DNA from: Roseiarcus sp035500275
GTDB lineage: Bacteria > Pseudomonadota > Alphaproteobacteria > Rhizobiales > Beijerinckiaceae
DNA length: 11,319 nucleotides
NCBI GenBank assembly: GCA_035500275.1
Contig: DATJXI010000184.1
Span: 1 to 11,319 of the forward strand
Direction of reading: 5' to 3'
Shown: positions 1 to 7,186 of the stretch, one piece after another
Numbering within the stretch: position 1 is the first letter of the stretch
Layout of the letters: each line of letters opens with the position of its first letter
The notes under the pieces: generated by a model
Databases searched by the model: none
What the model saw: only the letters and a program-made list of their open reading frames with translations
What the model was told of the DNA's origin: nothing
Program-made: the position numbers and the translations under genes

Positions 1-137
1 CAACCTCGTCGAGCGTTTCTTCAATGCGCTCAAACAATTCCGAGCCATCGCGACCCGCTACGAAAAAACCGCTCGAAATTTCCTCGCAGGAATCCATCTC
101 GCTTGCGCCCTTGCTTGGCTCAAATGAGGACACGCTC
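1..137 (+). mobile_element. Right end of an IS5-family insertion sequence (left part outside the window)
   Basis: Only the 3' part of the element is present: the transposase C-terminus, its stop codon and about 10 bases of terminal sequence. The last bases, GGACACGCTC (128-137), are the reverse complement of GAGCGTGTCC, a tip I associate with IS5-family elements in alphaproteobacteria. The next two bases, TA (138-139), would be the expected 2-bp target duplication. The end is also set by what follows: a reading frame of a different protein family begins right after this point. The left terminal repeat lies outside the window, so the inverted-repeat match and target duplication cannot be checked here. 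Confidence 0.7.
2..127 (+). CDS. IS5-family transposase, C-terminal end (partial)
   Basis: The visible 41 residues run from NLVERFFNALKQF to a TGA stop at 125-127. The pattern N-L-V-E-R-F-F-N-x-L-K-Q-F-R-x-I-A-T-R-Y-x-K is the end of the DDE transposase domain of IS5-like elements (DDE_Tnp_1/IS427-type). Its glutamate, in the segment NLVERFFN, is the likely third acidic residue of the catalytic DDE triad. The start and the first two catalytic aspartates are outside the window, so whether the element is active cannot be judged. The stop codon lies only about 10 bases from the inferred element end. Confidence 0.85.
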   Translation, partial: NLVERFFNALKQFRAIATRYEKTARNFLAGIHLACALAWLK

Positions 138-421
138 TAGTAGTCGGCCTGATATTAATCGGCCTGTATTTCTTACCTTCAATCATCGCTAAGAACCGCG
201 GGCATTTGTCTGCCGGAGGAATTTTCGCGCTCAATCTATTCCTGGGATGGACATTTCTGGGGTGGGTTCTGTCCCTTGTCTGGTCGTTGACCGGCAACAC
301 GCAAAGCAATGCGGAGCGGATTGCCGCCCTCTACCTCCCGCCGAACGCAGAGCGGTCTTCCATGAGCCCAAAGCGCATGGAACCGCGGGGTTGGGTGAAG
401 GCGACCACGGGACGGCGCTAG
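138..421 (+). pseudogene. Superinfection-immunity (Imm-like) membrane protein gene, 5' end removed by the IS
   Basis: Reading in frame from 140, the residues are VVGLILIGLYFLPSIIAKNRGH, then a second hydrophobic stretch FALNLFLGWTFLGWVLSLVWSLT, then a polar tail ending at TAG (419-421). This matches the two-helix layout of small Imm_superinfect proteins (PF14373, named after phage T4 Imm), with the L-Y-F-L-P-x-I-I-A and N-L-x-L-G-W-T-x-x-G-W motifs. In phage, such proteins sit in the inner membrane and block DNA entry of a second phage. Chromosomal copies are widespread and their role is mostly untested. There is no ATG between the IS end and the first helix. Only CTG at 149 or TTG at 206 (inside the protein, losing helix 1) could start translation, and neither has a convincing ribosome site. 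I therefore call it a decapitated gene. The segment is more AT-rich than the genes to its right. Confidence 0.65.
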
Positions 422-445
422 CATCAGGCATGTCCGAGATTAAAT

Positions 446-468
446 CTCCGGCCTCGTCTAGGGCGGAG
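446..468 (-). terminator. Weak hairpin at the end of xerC
   Basis: On the minus strand CTCCG-C-CC pairs with GG-C-CGGAG (5 pairs, one C-C mismatch, 2 pairs) around a 7-base loop that contains the xerC stop codon. It is followed by ATTTAAT rather than a clean T-run. It lies between the converging Imm remnant and xerC. It may help end xerC transcription, but the support is only modest. Confidence 0.25.
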
Positions 469-1438
469 GCGCCTTAGCCCTCGGATGGGCCGACTTGTAC
501 GCGGCAAGCAGGCGCGCGGTGTCGACGCCCGTGTAAACCTGCGTCGTGGACAGGGAGGCGTGGCCGAGCAGGTCCTGGATGGTGCGCAAGTCGCCGCCGC
601 GCTCGAGGAGATGGGTTGCGAAGGAATGGCGTAGCGCGTGCGGCGTTGCGCTCTCGGGCAGGCCGAGCGCGCCGCGCATTCGCTCCATCGCCAGCTGAAC
701 GATGCGGGGAGAGAGAGGGCCGCCCCTCACGCCGACGAACAACGGGCCGTCCGGCTTGAGGGCATAGGGGCAGAGCGCGAGATAGGCTTCGACCGCCTTG
801 CGGACGGGCTCAATGATGGGCGCGACCCGCGCCTTTGCGCCTTTGCCGACAATCGGGACAGACTGGACCTCGCCGACCGGCGCGTCGGCGCGCCTTATCG
901 ACAGCGTCTCAGAAATTCTGAGGCCCGCGCCGTAGCAGAGCGCCAGCGCGGCGGCGTCGCGCGTCAGAACCCATTGCTCGCGCGCCTCGCCTGCGCGCGG
1001 CGCCGTCGTCGTGACGGCGCGCGCGTCTGCGGCTTTGAGAGGCCGGGGCAGCCGGCGCGGGGCTTTGGGGGCGCGTATCGCGCTTAACGCCGAGGCGGTC
1101 TGGCCCCCTTCTCGGGCAAGATGGCGAGCCAGCGAACGGAGGGCGGAAAGCGCTCGCCGCAGTGACCGCGGCTCCACCCCATCGGCCCGGCGGCGCGCAA
1201 GATAAGCCCTGAGGTCGGCTGGCGCGCAGTCCGTGAAGTCCGCCGTCGAGGGCGGCGCCCCAAAACGCTCCGCGAGGAAGTCGAGGAACTGCCGGACGTC
1301 GCGCCCGTAAGCCTCGAGGGTCCGTGGGGAGAGGGCGCGCTCGTTGGCGAGTCGATTGAGCCAGGCCGCGATCGCGGCGGCGAGGCCGGGCGCGGCCGAA
1401 AGCGGACGAGGCGAAGTCGAATCCACGCGGGACGCCAT
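458..1438 (-). CDS. xerC: Tyrosine recombinase XerC
   Basis: This 326-residue site-specific recombinase is of the Xer type, which with XerD resolves chromosome dimers at dif during division. Residues 20-110 form the N-terminal SAM-like core-binding domain (LNRLANERALSPRTLEAY...). Residues 130-320 form the catalytic domain. All the catalytic residues are recognisable: Arg174 in GAGLRISE, Lys199 in VGKGAK, His267 and Arg270 in HALRHSF, His293 in LLGHASL and the nucleophile Tyr302 in TTQVYTGVD. The length is slightly above the usual 300 because of an Ala/Pro-rich N-terminus and a basic C-terminal tail. The ATG at 1438 has AAGGA only a few bases upstream. The XerC rather than XerD assignment rests on overall resemblance (GHASLSTTQVYT) and not on an alignment. 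No att site or cargo gene is visible, so a phage or island integrase is unlikely. Confidence 0.88.
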   Translation of the reverse strand: MASRVDSTSPRPLSAAPGLAAAIAAWLNRLANERALSPRTLEAYGRDVRQFLDFLAERFGAPPSTADFTDCAPADLRAYLARRRADGVEPRSLRRALSALRSLARHLAREGGQTASALSAIRAPKAPRRLPRPLKAADARAVTTTAPRAGEAREQWVLTRDAAALALCYGAGLRISETLSIRRADAPVGEVQSVPIVGKGAKARVAPIIEPVRKAVEAYLALCPYALKPDGPLFVGVRGGPLSPRIVQLAMERMRGALGLPESATPHALRHSFATHLLERGGDLRTIQDLLGHASLSTTQVYTGVDTARLLAAYKSAHPRAKAPPP

Positions 1439-1568
1439 TTCCTTAGGGTGCGCGCCGAGGCTTTAAGGAAAGGTTGGCCGCGCCGTTGGCGGTGAAACTT
1501 CCACGAAGGTTTGAGGGAAAGCCTCGCGAACTGCAATTTGCGTCTACTCGAGGTTGCGTTCTTATGTC

Positions 1569-1598
1569 TTTACATGTTAACAAGTGTGGGTTAACGTG
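1569..1598 (+). promoter_or_regulatory. Putative promoter and operator-like inverted repeat upstream of the PEP-CTERM gene
   Basis: TTTACA (1569-1574) is a 5-of-6 match to a -35 box. It is followed after 17 bases by TAACGT (1592-1597), a poor -10. Over the same stretch lies an imperfect inverted repeat: CATGTTAAC (1573-1581), 8-base spacer, GTTAACGTG (1590-1598). Each arm contains the palindrome GTTAAC. Repeats of this spacing directly over a promoter are typical of sites for dimeric repressors. No candidate regulator is nearby. The segment lies 38 bases before the chosen start codon in an AT-richer intergenic region. Confidence 0.35.
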
Positions 1599-1635
1599 CA
1601 GACAGTTTCTATTTATGGGAAGGGGGCGGTGTTCC

Positions 1636-2259
1636 ATGAATAACAAGGTGATTGCGGCGATCGGAAGCGCCGCCGTTCTCGCGTTGGCGGCGTCGTCCGC
1701 GGGCGCGGCCGTCTACAATATTGGCACGATTACCGAGCCCTCTGGGACTTTTGGGGCGCCAATAGCGCTCAAAATCACCGGAAGCGCTCTTCCGTTTAAG
1801 GTCGATATCGAGTTCACGCTCCCCTATCAGGATCAATTGGTGGTCGCGTCGCTCTCCGCATCGACGGCGATCCTGGTCGCTGGCGCGCATCCTCCAATCA
1901 ACATCCAACTAACGAACGGCAATCTCGAGTTGTTCGCTGGGGTTCCCGGATCCGGAGTTCCGGTCTCCGGCGAAAGTGGGCCCGTGATGGGGTCAAATCA
2001 ATTTTACGGCGGCGGTCTTCCTCCAGACGTCCTTGGCGCCGGGACGTATTACCTGGAGTTTACGGGATTGTATGCCCCGCAGATTTGGAATGGGTCCAAT
2101 TATGTTTTGGATACAAGGTCCAAGTTGTCTTACAATGGCACAATATCCATAACCTCCGTTCTTGAGCCTTCGACTTGGGCCATGATGTTGGTTGGCTTCG
2201 CCGGCCTGGGCCTCGCCGGCTACCAGCGGGTTCGCGGCGAGCGGGCCGCATTGGTCTAA
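1636..2259 (+). CDS. Small exported protein with PEPxxWA-type C-terminal sorting signal
   Basis: This is a 207-residue secreted protein. Residues 1-25 form a signal peptide (basic MNNK, hydrophobic VIAAIGSAAVLALAA, cleavage around SAGA-AVY). The middle is a Gly/Ser/Thr-rich, beta-type region with no enzyme motif I recognise. The end (176-200) has the tripartite PEP-CTERM layout: LEPSTWA, a hydrophobic helix MMLVGFAGLGLAGY, and a basic tail QRVRGER. Such tails are read by an exosortase, which removes them while delivering the protein to the envelope or extracellular matrix; no exosortase gene is in this window. The usual VPEPxxWA reads VLEPSTWA here. The start at 1636 is preferred over the in-frame ATG at 1615 because a GGGAAGGGGG purine run lies before it and the signal peptide then has normal length. 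GC content is lower than in neighbouring genes. The biological role is unknown. Confidence 0.8.
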   Translation: MNNKVIAAIGSAAVLALAASSAGAAVYNIGTITEPSGTFGAPIALKITGSALPFKVDIEFTLPYQDQLVVASLSASTAILVAGAHPPINIQLTNGNLELFAGVPGSGVPVSGESGPVMGSNQFYGGGLPPDVLGAGTYYLEFTGLYAPQIWNGSNYVLDTRSKLSYNGTISITSVLEPSTWAMMLVGFAGLGLAGYQRVRGERAALV

Positions 2260-2283
2260 GGGCTCTGCCAGATCAGCATAAGA

Positions 2284-2307
2284 AGGGCCGCTCCTTTGGG
2301 CGGCCCT
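2284..2307 (+). terminator. Hairpin terminator of the PEP-CTERM gene
   Basis: AGGGCCGC (2284-2291) and GCGGCCCT (2300-2307) form a perfect 8-bp stem with an 8-base loop, 24 bases after the stop codon. A short T4 run follows after CCGC rather than directly, so termination may be partial. The position between convergent genes supports a terminator role. Confidence 0.55.
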
Positions 2308-2396
2308 CCGCTTTTCCGCCAGGAAAGAACCGCCGCCAGCCGCAATCAAAGGCGCGTTGCCCGTCCTCGCGGGTTTTGCCAGCATTCGCCTGCTTG

Positions 2397-2423
2397 ACCG
2401 CCGCGGGCGAGGCCCGCGGCGGT
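2397..2423 (-). terminator. Strong GC hairpin behind the sugar ABC operon
   Basis: ACCGCCGCGGGC (2397-2408) and GCCCGCGGCGGT (2412-2423) form a perfect 12-bp stem with a 3-base loop, starting 6 bases past the stop codon of the binding-protein gene. No T-run follows on either strand, so it is not a textbook intrinsic terminator. It may protect the mRNA 3' end or pause polymerase between the convergent transcription units. Confidence 0.45.
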
Positions 2424-2429
2424 GGCCCG

Positions 2430-3404
2430 CTAAAGCAGTCCGTTCTTCTTCAGAATCTCGTCGGCGTTGTTCTTGTCGACCAGCATGGTCGGCAAGGTGA
2501 TCACGGGCGGGATCTTCTCGCCGTTGAGCAGCTTGACGGCTTGCCTCAATCCCTCCGCGCCCGGCGTCGCGTAAAGGAAGGTCGCCGTCAATTCGCCTTT
2601 GTGGACCCAGGTCACGCCTTCGTCGGGCAGCGCGTCGATGCCGATGAAGAACTTGATGTCCTTGTCGCGCCCGGCGTCCTTGGCTGCAAGATAGGCGCCG
2701 TAGGCCATCGGATCGTTGTGGCCGTAGACCAAGTCGATCTTCTCGTTGTTGCGCAGAGCCGTCGTCATGATGTTGTAGGCCTTGTCCTGTTTCCAGTCGC
2801 CCGACTGATTGTTGAGCAGGTACTTGATGCCGGGCTCTTTGTCGGTGTGGAAGTGGAAGCCGTCGTGCCGGTCGTGGGCGGGCTGGGTGCCCATGCCGCC
2901 CCAGATCTCGACGACGTTTCCCGCCGCCTTGCCTGGGCCGCCGAGCAGTTTCACCGCATATTCGCCGGCGGCCTTGCCGATGAGAACGTTGTCGCCGCCG
3001 ATGAACTGGGTGATGCGCTTGGTGTCCACGTTGCGGTCGAGAACGATAACCGGGATTTTGGCGTCGATCGCCTTTTCGACCACGCCGGTCAGGCCCGCCG
3101 ATTCCTTGGGCGAGATCAGCAAAGCGTCGACTTGCTGAGCGATGAGGTTTTCGACGTCGGCGACCTGCTTTTCCGTCTTGTCCTGTCCATCCGTGATGAT
3201 CAGTTCGACCTCGGGGTGGTTCTTGGCTTCGGCCTCGATGTCTTTGTTGAATTGCACGCGCCAGGGCTCAAGGGTCGTGGCTTGGCTGAAACCTATTTTC
3301 CATTTCGGCGCCGCCCTCGCCGGCGTCCAGCCGGCGGGCAAGTAGAGCGTCATCGCCGCGCCTGCGAGAGTCCCGGAAAACTTGAGAAATTCACGACGTC
3401 TCAT
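2430..3404 (-). CDS. Periplasmic sugar-binding protein of an ABC importer (Tat-exported)
   Basis: This 324-residue solute-binding protein is of the ribose/galactose type (Peripla_BP_4, type I fold). The N-terminus MRRREFLKFSGTLAGA carries the twin-arginine motif RRxFLK, with cleavage likely near residues 31-32 (ARAA), so the protein is probably exported folded through the Tat system. The mature part begins KWKIGFSQ, the usual first strand and ligand loop. Family landmarks follow: ADVENLIAQQVDALLISP, IPVIVLDRNVD and GIDALPDEG. Nothing visible fixes the sugar; resemblance to YtfQ-like proteins is general only. It is the last gene of a three-gene operon, its ATG lying 14 bases inside the end of the permease gene. 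A strong ribosome site, GGGAGG, sits about 7 bases before the ATG, fitting the high expression that binding proteins need. Confidence 0.88.
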   Translation of the reverse strand: MRRREFLKFSGTLAGAAMTLYLPAGWTPARAAPKWKIGFSQATTLEPWRVQFNKDIEAEAKNHPEVELIITDGQDKTEKQVADVENLIAQQVDALLISPKESAGLTGVVEKAIDAKIPVIVLDRNVDTKRITQFIGGDNVLIGKAAGEYAVKLLGGPGKAAGNVVEIWGGMGTQPAHDRHDGFHFHTDKEPGIKYLLNNQSGDWKQDKAYNIMTTALRNNEKIDLVYGHNDPMAYGAYLAAKDAGRDKDIKFFIGIDALPDEGVTWVHKGELTATFLYATPGAEGLRQAVKLLNGEKIPPVITLPTMLVDKNNADEILKKNGLL

Positions 3405-4721
3405 GGATATCCTCCCTTTCGATGGCCGCCTTCGCGGCGCTTGGCGGCCGAGCGGGCTCGACCGATCCGGCCATCCTCGGCGTGCCCGCCGGAGCTGCGC
3501 TCCGCCACCGCGTCAAGAGCTGACCCAGATTCTGTTCCTGTACGAGCACCGTGCCGACGATGATGAGCCCCTTCATCAGGAGCTGGACGTTGGAATCGAT
3601 GTTCTGAAGCTGAAGGATGTCGGAGAGGAGCCCGAAGATGAGCACGCCGACAAAGGTGCCCGCGAGCCCGCCGCGCCCGCCCATGAGGCTTGTGCCGCCG
3701 ATAACGACGGCGGCGATCGCGTCGAGTTCGAGTCCGGCGCCGGCGTCGGGCTTGCCCTGGCGATATTGCGCGACGAAAAGAACGCCTGCGACCCCCGCCA
3801 GCATGCCGGAGATCACATAGGCGGCGAACTGGACCTGCGCGACCTTGATGCCGGACAGTTTCGCCGCCTCGACGTTGCCGCCAATCGCATAGACGTAGCG
3901 GCCGAAGGTCGTAAAGCGCAGCACCGCCCCAAAAACTATGATCGCGGCGAGAAAGAAGAGGCTCGGCATGGGGATGAGTCCCCAGAGCATCGAGCGCAGA
4001 ACCTCGAAAGCCTGCGTCGCGTTGGTGCCCGTGTAGACGGCGATGACCGCGTAGTCCTGCCCGGCGGTCAAGCGGCCGATGCCGAGCGCGCTCACCATCA
4101 TCGCCAGCGTGGCGATGAACGGCTGTAGGCCGCCCTTGACGATGAGCGCGCCGTTGATCGCCCCCAGCATCATCGCGAAGCATGGCGTCACGATCAGGAC
4201 TGCGAGAACCCCGAATTTCGTCGGGACCTGCGACCCTGCGTAGGCCGCGGTCGCCGCGCCGGCGGCGAGGCCCGCGATCACGGGAATGCGCCAGCCGCGC
4301 CAGGCGTCGAGCACAATCTCGCGGCGGCGACCGGCTTCAACGTCGCGCCCGCGCTCGAGCCCGTTGAAGACGAAGCGGAGGAGAAGCGCCGCCGCGAGCC
4401 CTATCGCGATCGACGCCGCGGGCACGCCCATGATCGCCGCCGCCGTCCATCCCGGCTGGGTCAAGAGCATCGCGCAAATGATGGTCGAGCACCCCATCAC
4501 CGATCCGACCGAAAGATCGATTCCGCCGAGCAGGATGACGATGGTCATGCCGGTCGCGACGAGGCCGGTGATCGAGACCTGCCGCAGGACATCGGTCAGA
4601 TTGTTGTAGGAAAGGAAGATGTTCTTCCCCGAGGAGGTGTGCGGCGAGAGCAGCGCGCCGATGAGGCAGATGAGCGCGAGCCCCCAATAGAGCTTTGTGC
4701 GCGAGACGAGTCGGAACAAGC

Positions 4722-4725
<4 letters not shown>
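3391..4725 (-). CDS. Sugar ABC transporter permease, RbsC/XylH type, with an enlarged loop region
   Basis: This 444-residue inner-membrane permease belongs to the BPD_transp_2 family and would pair with itself to form the channel of the importer. Family signatures are LRQVSITGLVATGMTIVILLGGIDLSVGS (residues 47-75, quoted in part), GAINGALI (188-195), QPFIATLAMM (201-210), FGRYVYAIGGNVEAAKLSGI (274-293, containing the EAA-like coupling motif) and GGTSLMGGRGG (343-353). Many permeases of this family have about 320-350 residues. The excess is an extra segment at roughly 115-185 with a charged stretch (ERGRDVEAGRRRE) and an added hydrophobic helix, plus a Pro/Ala-rich C-terminal tail. The start at 4725 is chosen over a longer in-frame start at 4833 because its ATG overlaps the ATPase stop codon in an ATGA junction and the membrane protein then begins normally. 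Confidence 0.87.
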
Positions 4726-6341
<1,616 letters not shown>

Positions 6342-6442
6342 CAGAGCCGCCTCGCGCGCCCCATATCTTCACGACGGCGTCGCGCTCCTCCAGGCTCTTT
6401 GCAGCTTTAATAACAGAGGCCGGACGCGCTTGTGTTTTCTGA

Positions 6443-6472
6443 ATGTTAGGGAGGCGCTAAGTTTATTGTCAA
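6443..6472 (-). promoter_or_regulatory. Sigma-70-like promoter of the sugar ABC operon
   Basis: On the minus strand a perfect TTGACA (6467-6472) is followed after 18 bases by TAACAT (6443-6448, 4 of 6 to TATAAT). Transcription would begin near 6436, giving a leader of about 95 bases before the ATPase start. A 7-bp GC inverted repeat (6480-6495) lies 7 bases upstream of the -35 box and could be a regulator site. No regulator gene is present in the window. Confidence 0.5.
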
Positions 6473-6479
6473 GGACGCC

Positions 6480-6495
6480 CGCCGGGCTCCCGGCG
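6480..6495. repeat. Perfect GC inverted repeat between the divergent ABC operon and the DUF29 gene
   Basis: CGCCGGG (6480-6486) and CCCGGCG (6489-6495) are exact reverse complements separated by CT. It could be an operator just upstream of the ABC promoter, or a hairpin in a plus-strand leader transcript. The sequence alone does not decide between these. Confidence 0.5.
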
Positions 6496-6573
6496 CCATT
6501 TGAGAAGCGCCGCTTGTTCAGCCTTCATTTGCCGCCGCCGCTCAAGGCGGGGCGCAGCTTCGGCGGAGGCGGG

Positions 6574-6602
6574 AAGGGCGGCCGCAAAGGCTGCCCTTTT
6601 TT
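6574..6602 (+). terminator. Intrinsic terminator in the leader of the DUF29 gene
   Basis: AAGGGCGGCC (6574-6583) pairs with GGCTGCCCTT (6589-6598): 10 pairs including one G-U, loop GCAAA. It is followed directly by a run of six T (6597-6602), the two last bases of the stem included. This is a textbook Rho-independent terminator on the plus strand, yet no plus-strand protein gene lies upstream within the window's reach. It therefore terminates either a small untranslated RNA or the leader of the DUF29 mRNA. Confidence 0.7.
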
Positions 6603-6632
6603 CCTCCTCATCGCCGCCTGGCGCGGGGGAGG
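6603..6632 (+). promoter_or_regulatory. Hairpin that buries the DUF29 ribosome-binding site
   Basis: CCTCC (6603-6607) is complementary to GGAGG (6628-6632), the Shine-Dalgarno core before the ATG at 6637. Inside, CGCC (6612-6615) pairs with GGCG (6620-6623) around loop GCCT. The fold begins immediately after the terminator T-run. A second GGAGG at 6565-6569, just before the terminator stem, could compete for the same CCTCC. The arrangement resembles an attenuation or translational control leader. The pairing is read by eye; function is inferred. Confidence 0.4.
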
Positions 6633-6636
6633 TTCG

Positions 6637-7095
6637 ATGGTGAAAATGCCGCTGGCCGGCGCTATATCTCGCGCCATGTCGACTTATGACGCCGATCTCT
6701 ACGAGTGGACGAAAGAGCAGGCCAAAGCTTTGCGTCGGCGCGCGTCGAACGAGGTCGACAGGGACAATCTGGCGGAGGAAATCGAGTCCTTGGGCGCGAG
6801 CCAACGCAGCGAGATACGGTCGCGCCTGGAAGTTCTTATCCTTCACCTGTTGAAGTGGCGCTATCAGCCCGAATTGCGGTGCGGCAGCTGGCGAGGCTCG
6901 ATCAGAGAGGCGCGCGACCGGCTCGAGGATGTTCTCGACGACAATCCGTCGCTGCGCGCCTATCCTGCGGAGTATCTCCCGAAGGCGTACGCCAGAGGAC
7001 GGCGGAAAGCTCTTGATGAGACAGGGCTATTGCGCCTTCCTGAGACGTGCCCCTGGACCGCCGAGGAGGTTTTGGACGGCGACTTTCTTCCCTGA
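6637..7095 (+). CDS. DUF29 family protein
   Basis: The protein has 152 residues from the ATG at 6637, or 139 from the ATG at 6676. The core (YDADLYEWTKEQAKALRRR, LAEEIESLG, RLEVLILHLLKWRYQP, SWRGSIREARDRLEDVL, AYARGRRKALDETGL, CPWTAEEVLDGDFLP) is the full DUF29 domain (PF01724), a small all-helical family common in cyanobacteria and alphaproteobacteria. Its function is not established to my knowledge. No signal peptide or membrane helix is seen, so it is likely cytoplasmic. The start at 6637 is chosen because GGGGGAGG ends 4 bases before it. Most relatives begin close to the YDxDxYxW motif, so 6676 is a real alternative, although it has no visible ribosome site. The gene stands alone, divergent from the ABC operon and convergent with the esterase gene. 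Confidence 0.85.
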   Translation: MVKMPLAGAISRAMSTYDADLYEWTKEQAKALRRRASNEVDRDNLAEEIESLGASQRSEIRSRLEVLILHLLKWRYQPELRCGSWRGSIREARDRLEDVLDDNPSLRAYPAEYLPKAYARGRRKALDETGLLRLPETCPWTAEEVLDGDFLP

Positions 7096-7123
7096 AGGAC
7101 GTTCGGCGGTGAGTGGGGAGGCC

Positions 7124-7163
7124 AAAAGGAGCGGCCGCCCGAACGGAGTTCAAGCGGCCTCCT
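7124..7163 (-). terminator. Intrinsic terminator of the SGNH hydrolase gene
   Basis: On the minus strand AGGAGGCCGC pairs with GCGGCC-GC-TCCT (2-base bulge). An inner GAAC/GTTC stem closes a TCC loop, and TTTT follows at 7127-7124. It starts 24 bases after the stop codon. The T-run is on the minus strand, so it serves the esterase gene rather than DUF29. Confidence 0.6.
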
Positions 7164-7186
7164 CGCTACGGCGCGGTGTAAGCCGG

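Noticed and set aside
144..166. 8-base direct repeat TCGGCCTG at 144 and 159
   Set aside because: The two copies are 15 bases apart, in frame, and encode repeated small hydrophobic residues (GLILIGL); most likely coding coincidence in a helix rather than an IS target duplication.
458..1438. Tyrosine recombinase as sign of a phage or genomic island
   Set aside because: The sequence looks like housekeeping XerC, and no attachment-site repeats, excisionase or phage genes are nearby; the IS beside it is of an unrelated DDE type.
2175..3563. 462-residue plus-strand frame opposite the sugar-binding protein
   Set aside because: Antisense shadow caused by GC-rich third codon positions; the minus-strand protein has clear family motifs and a ribosome site.
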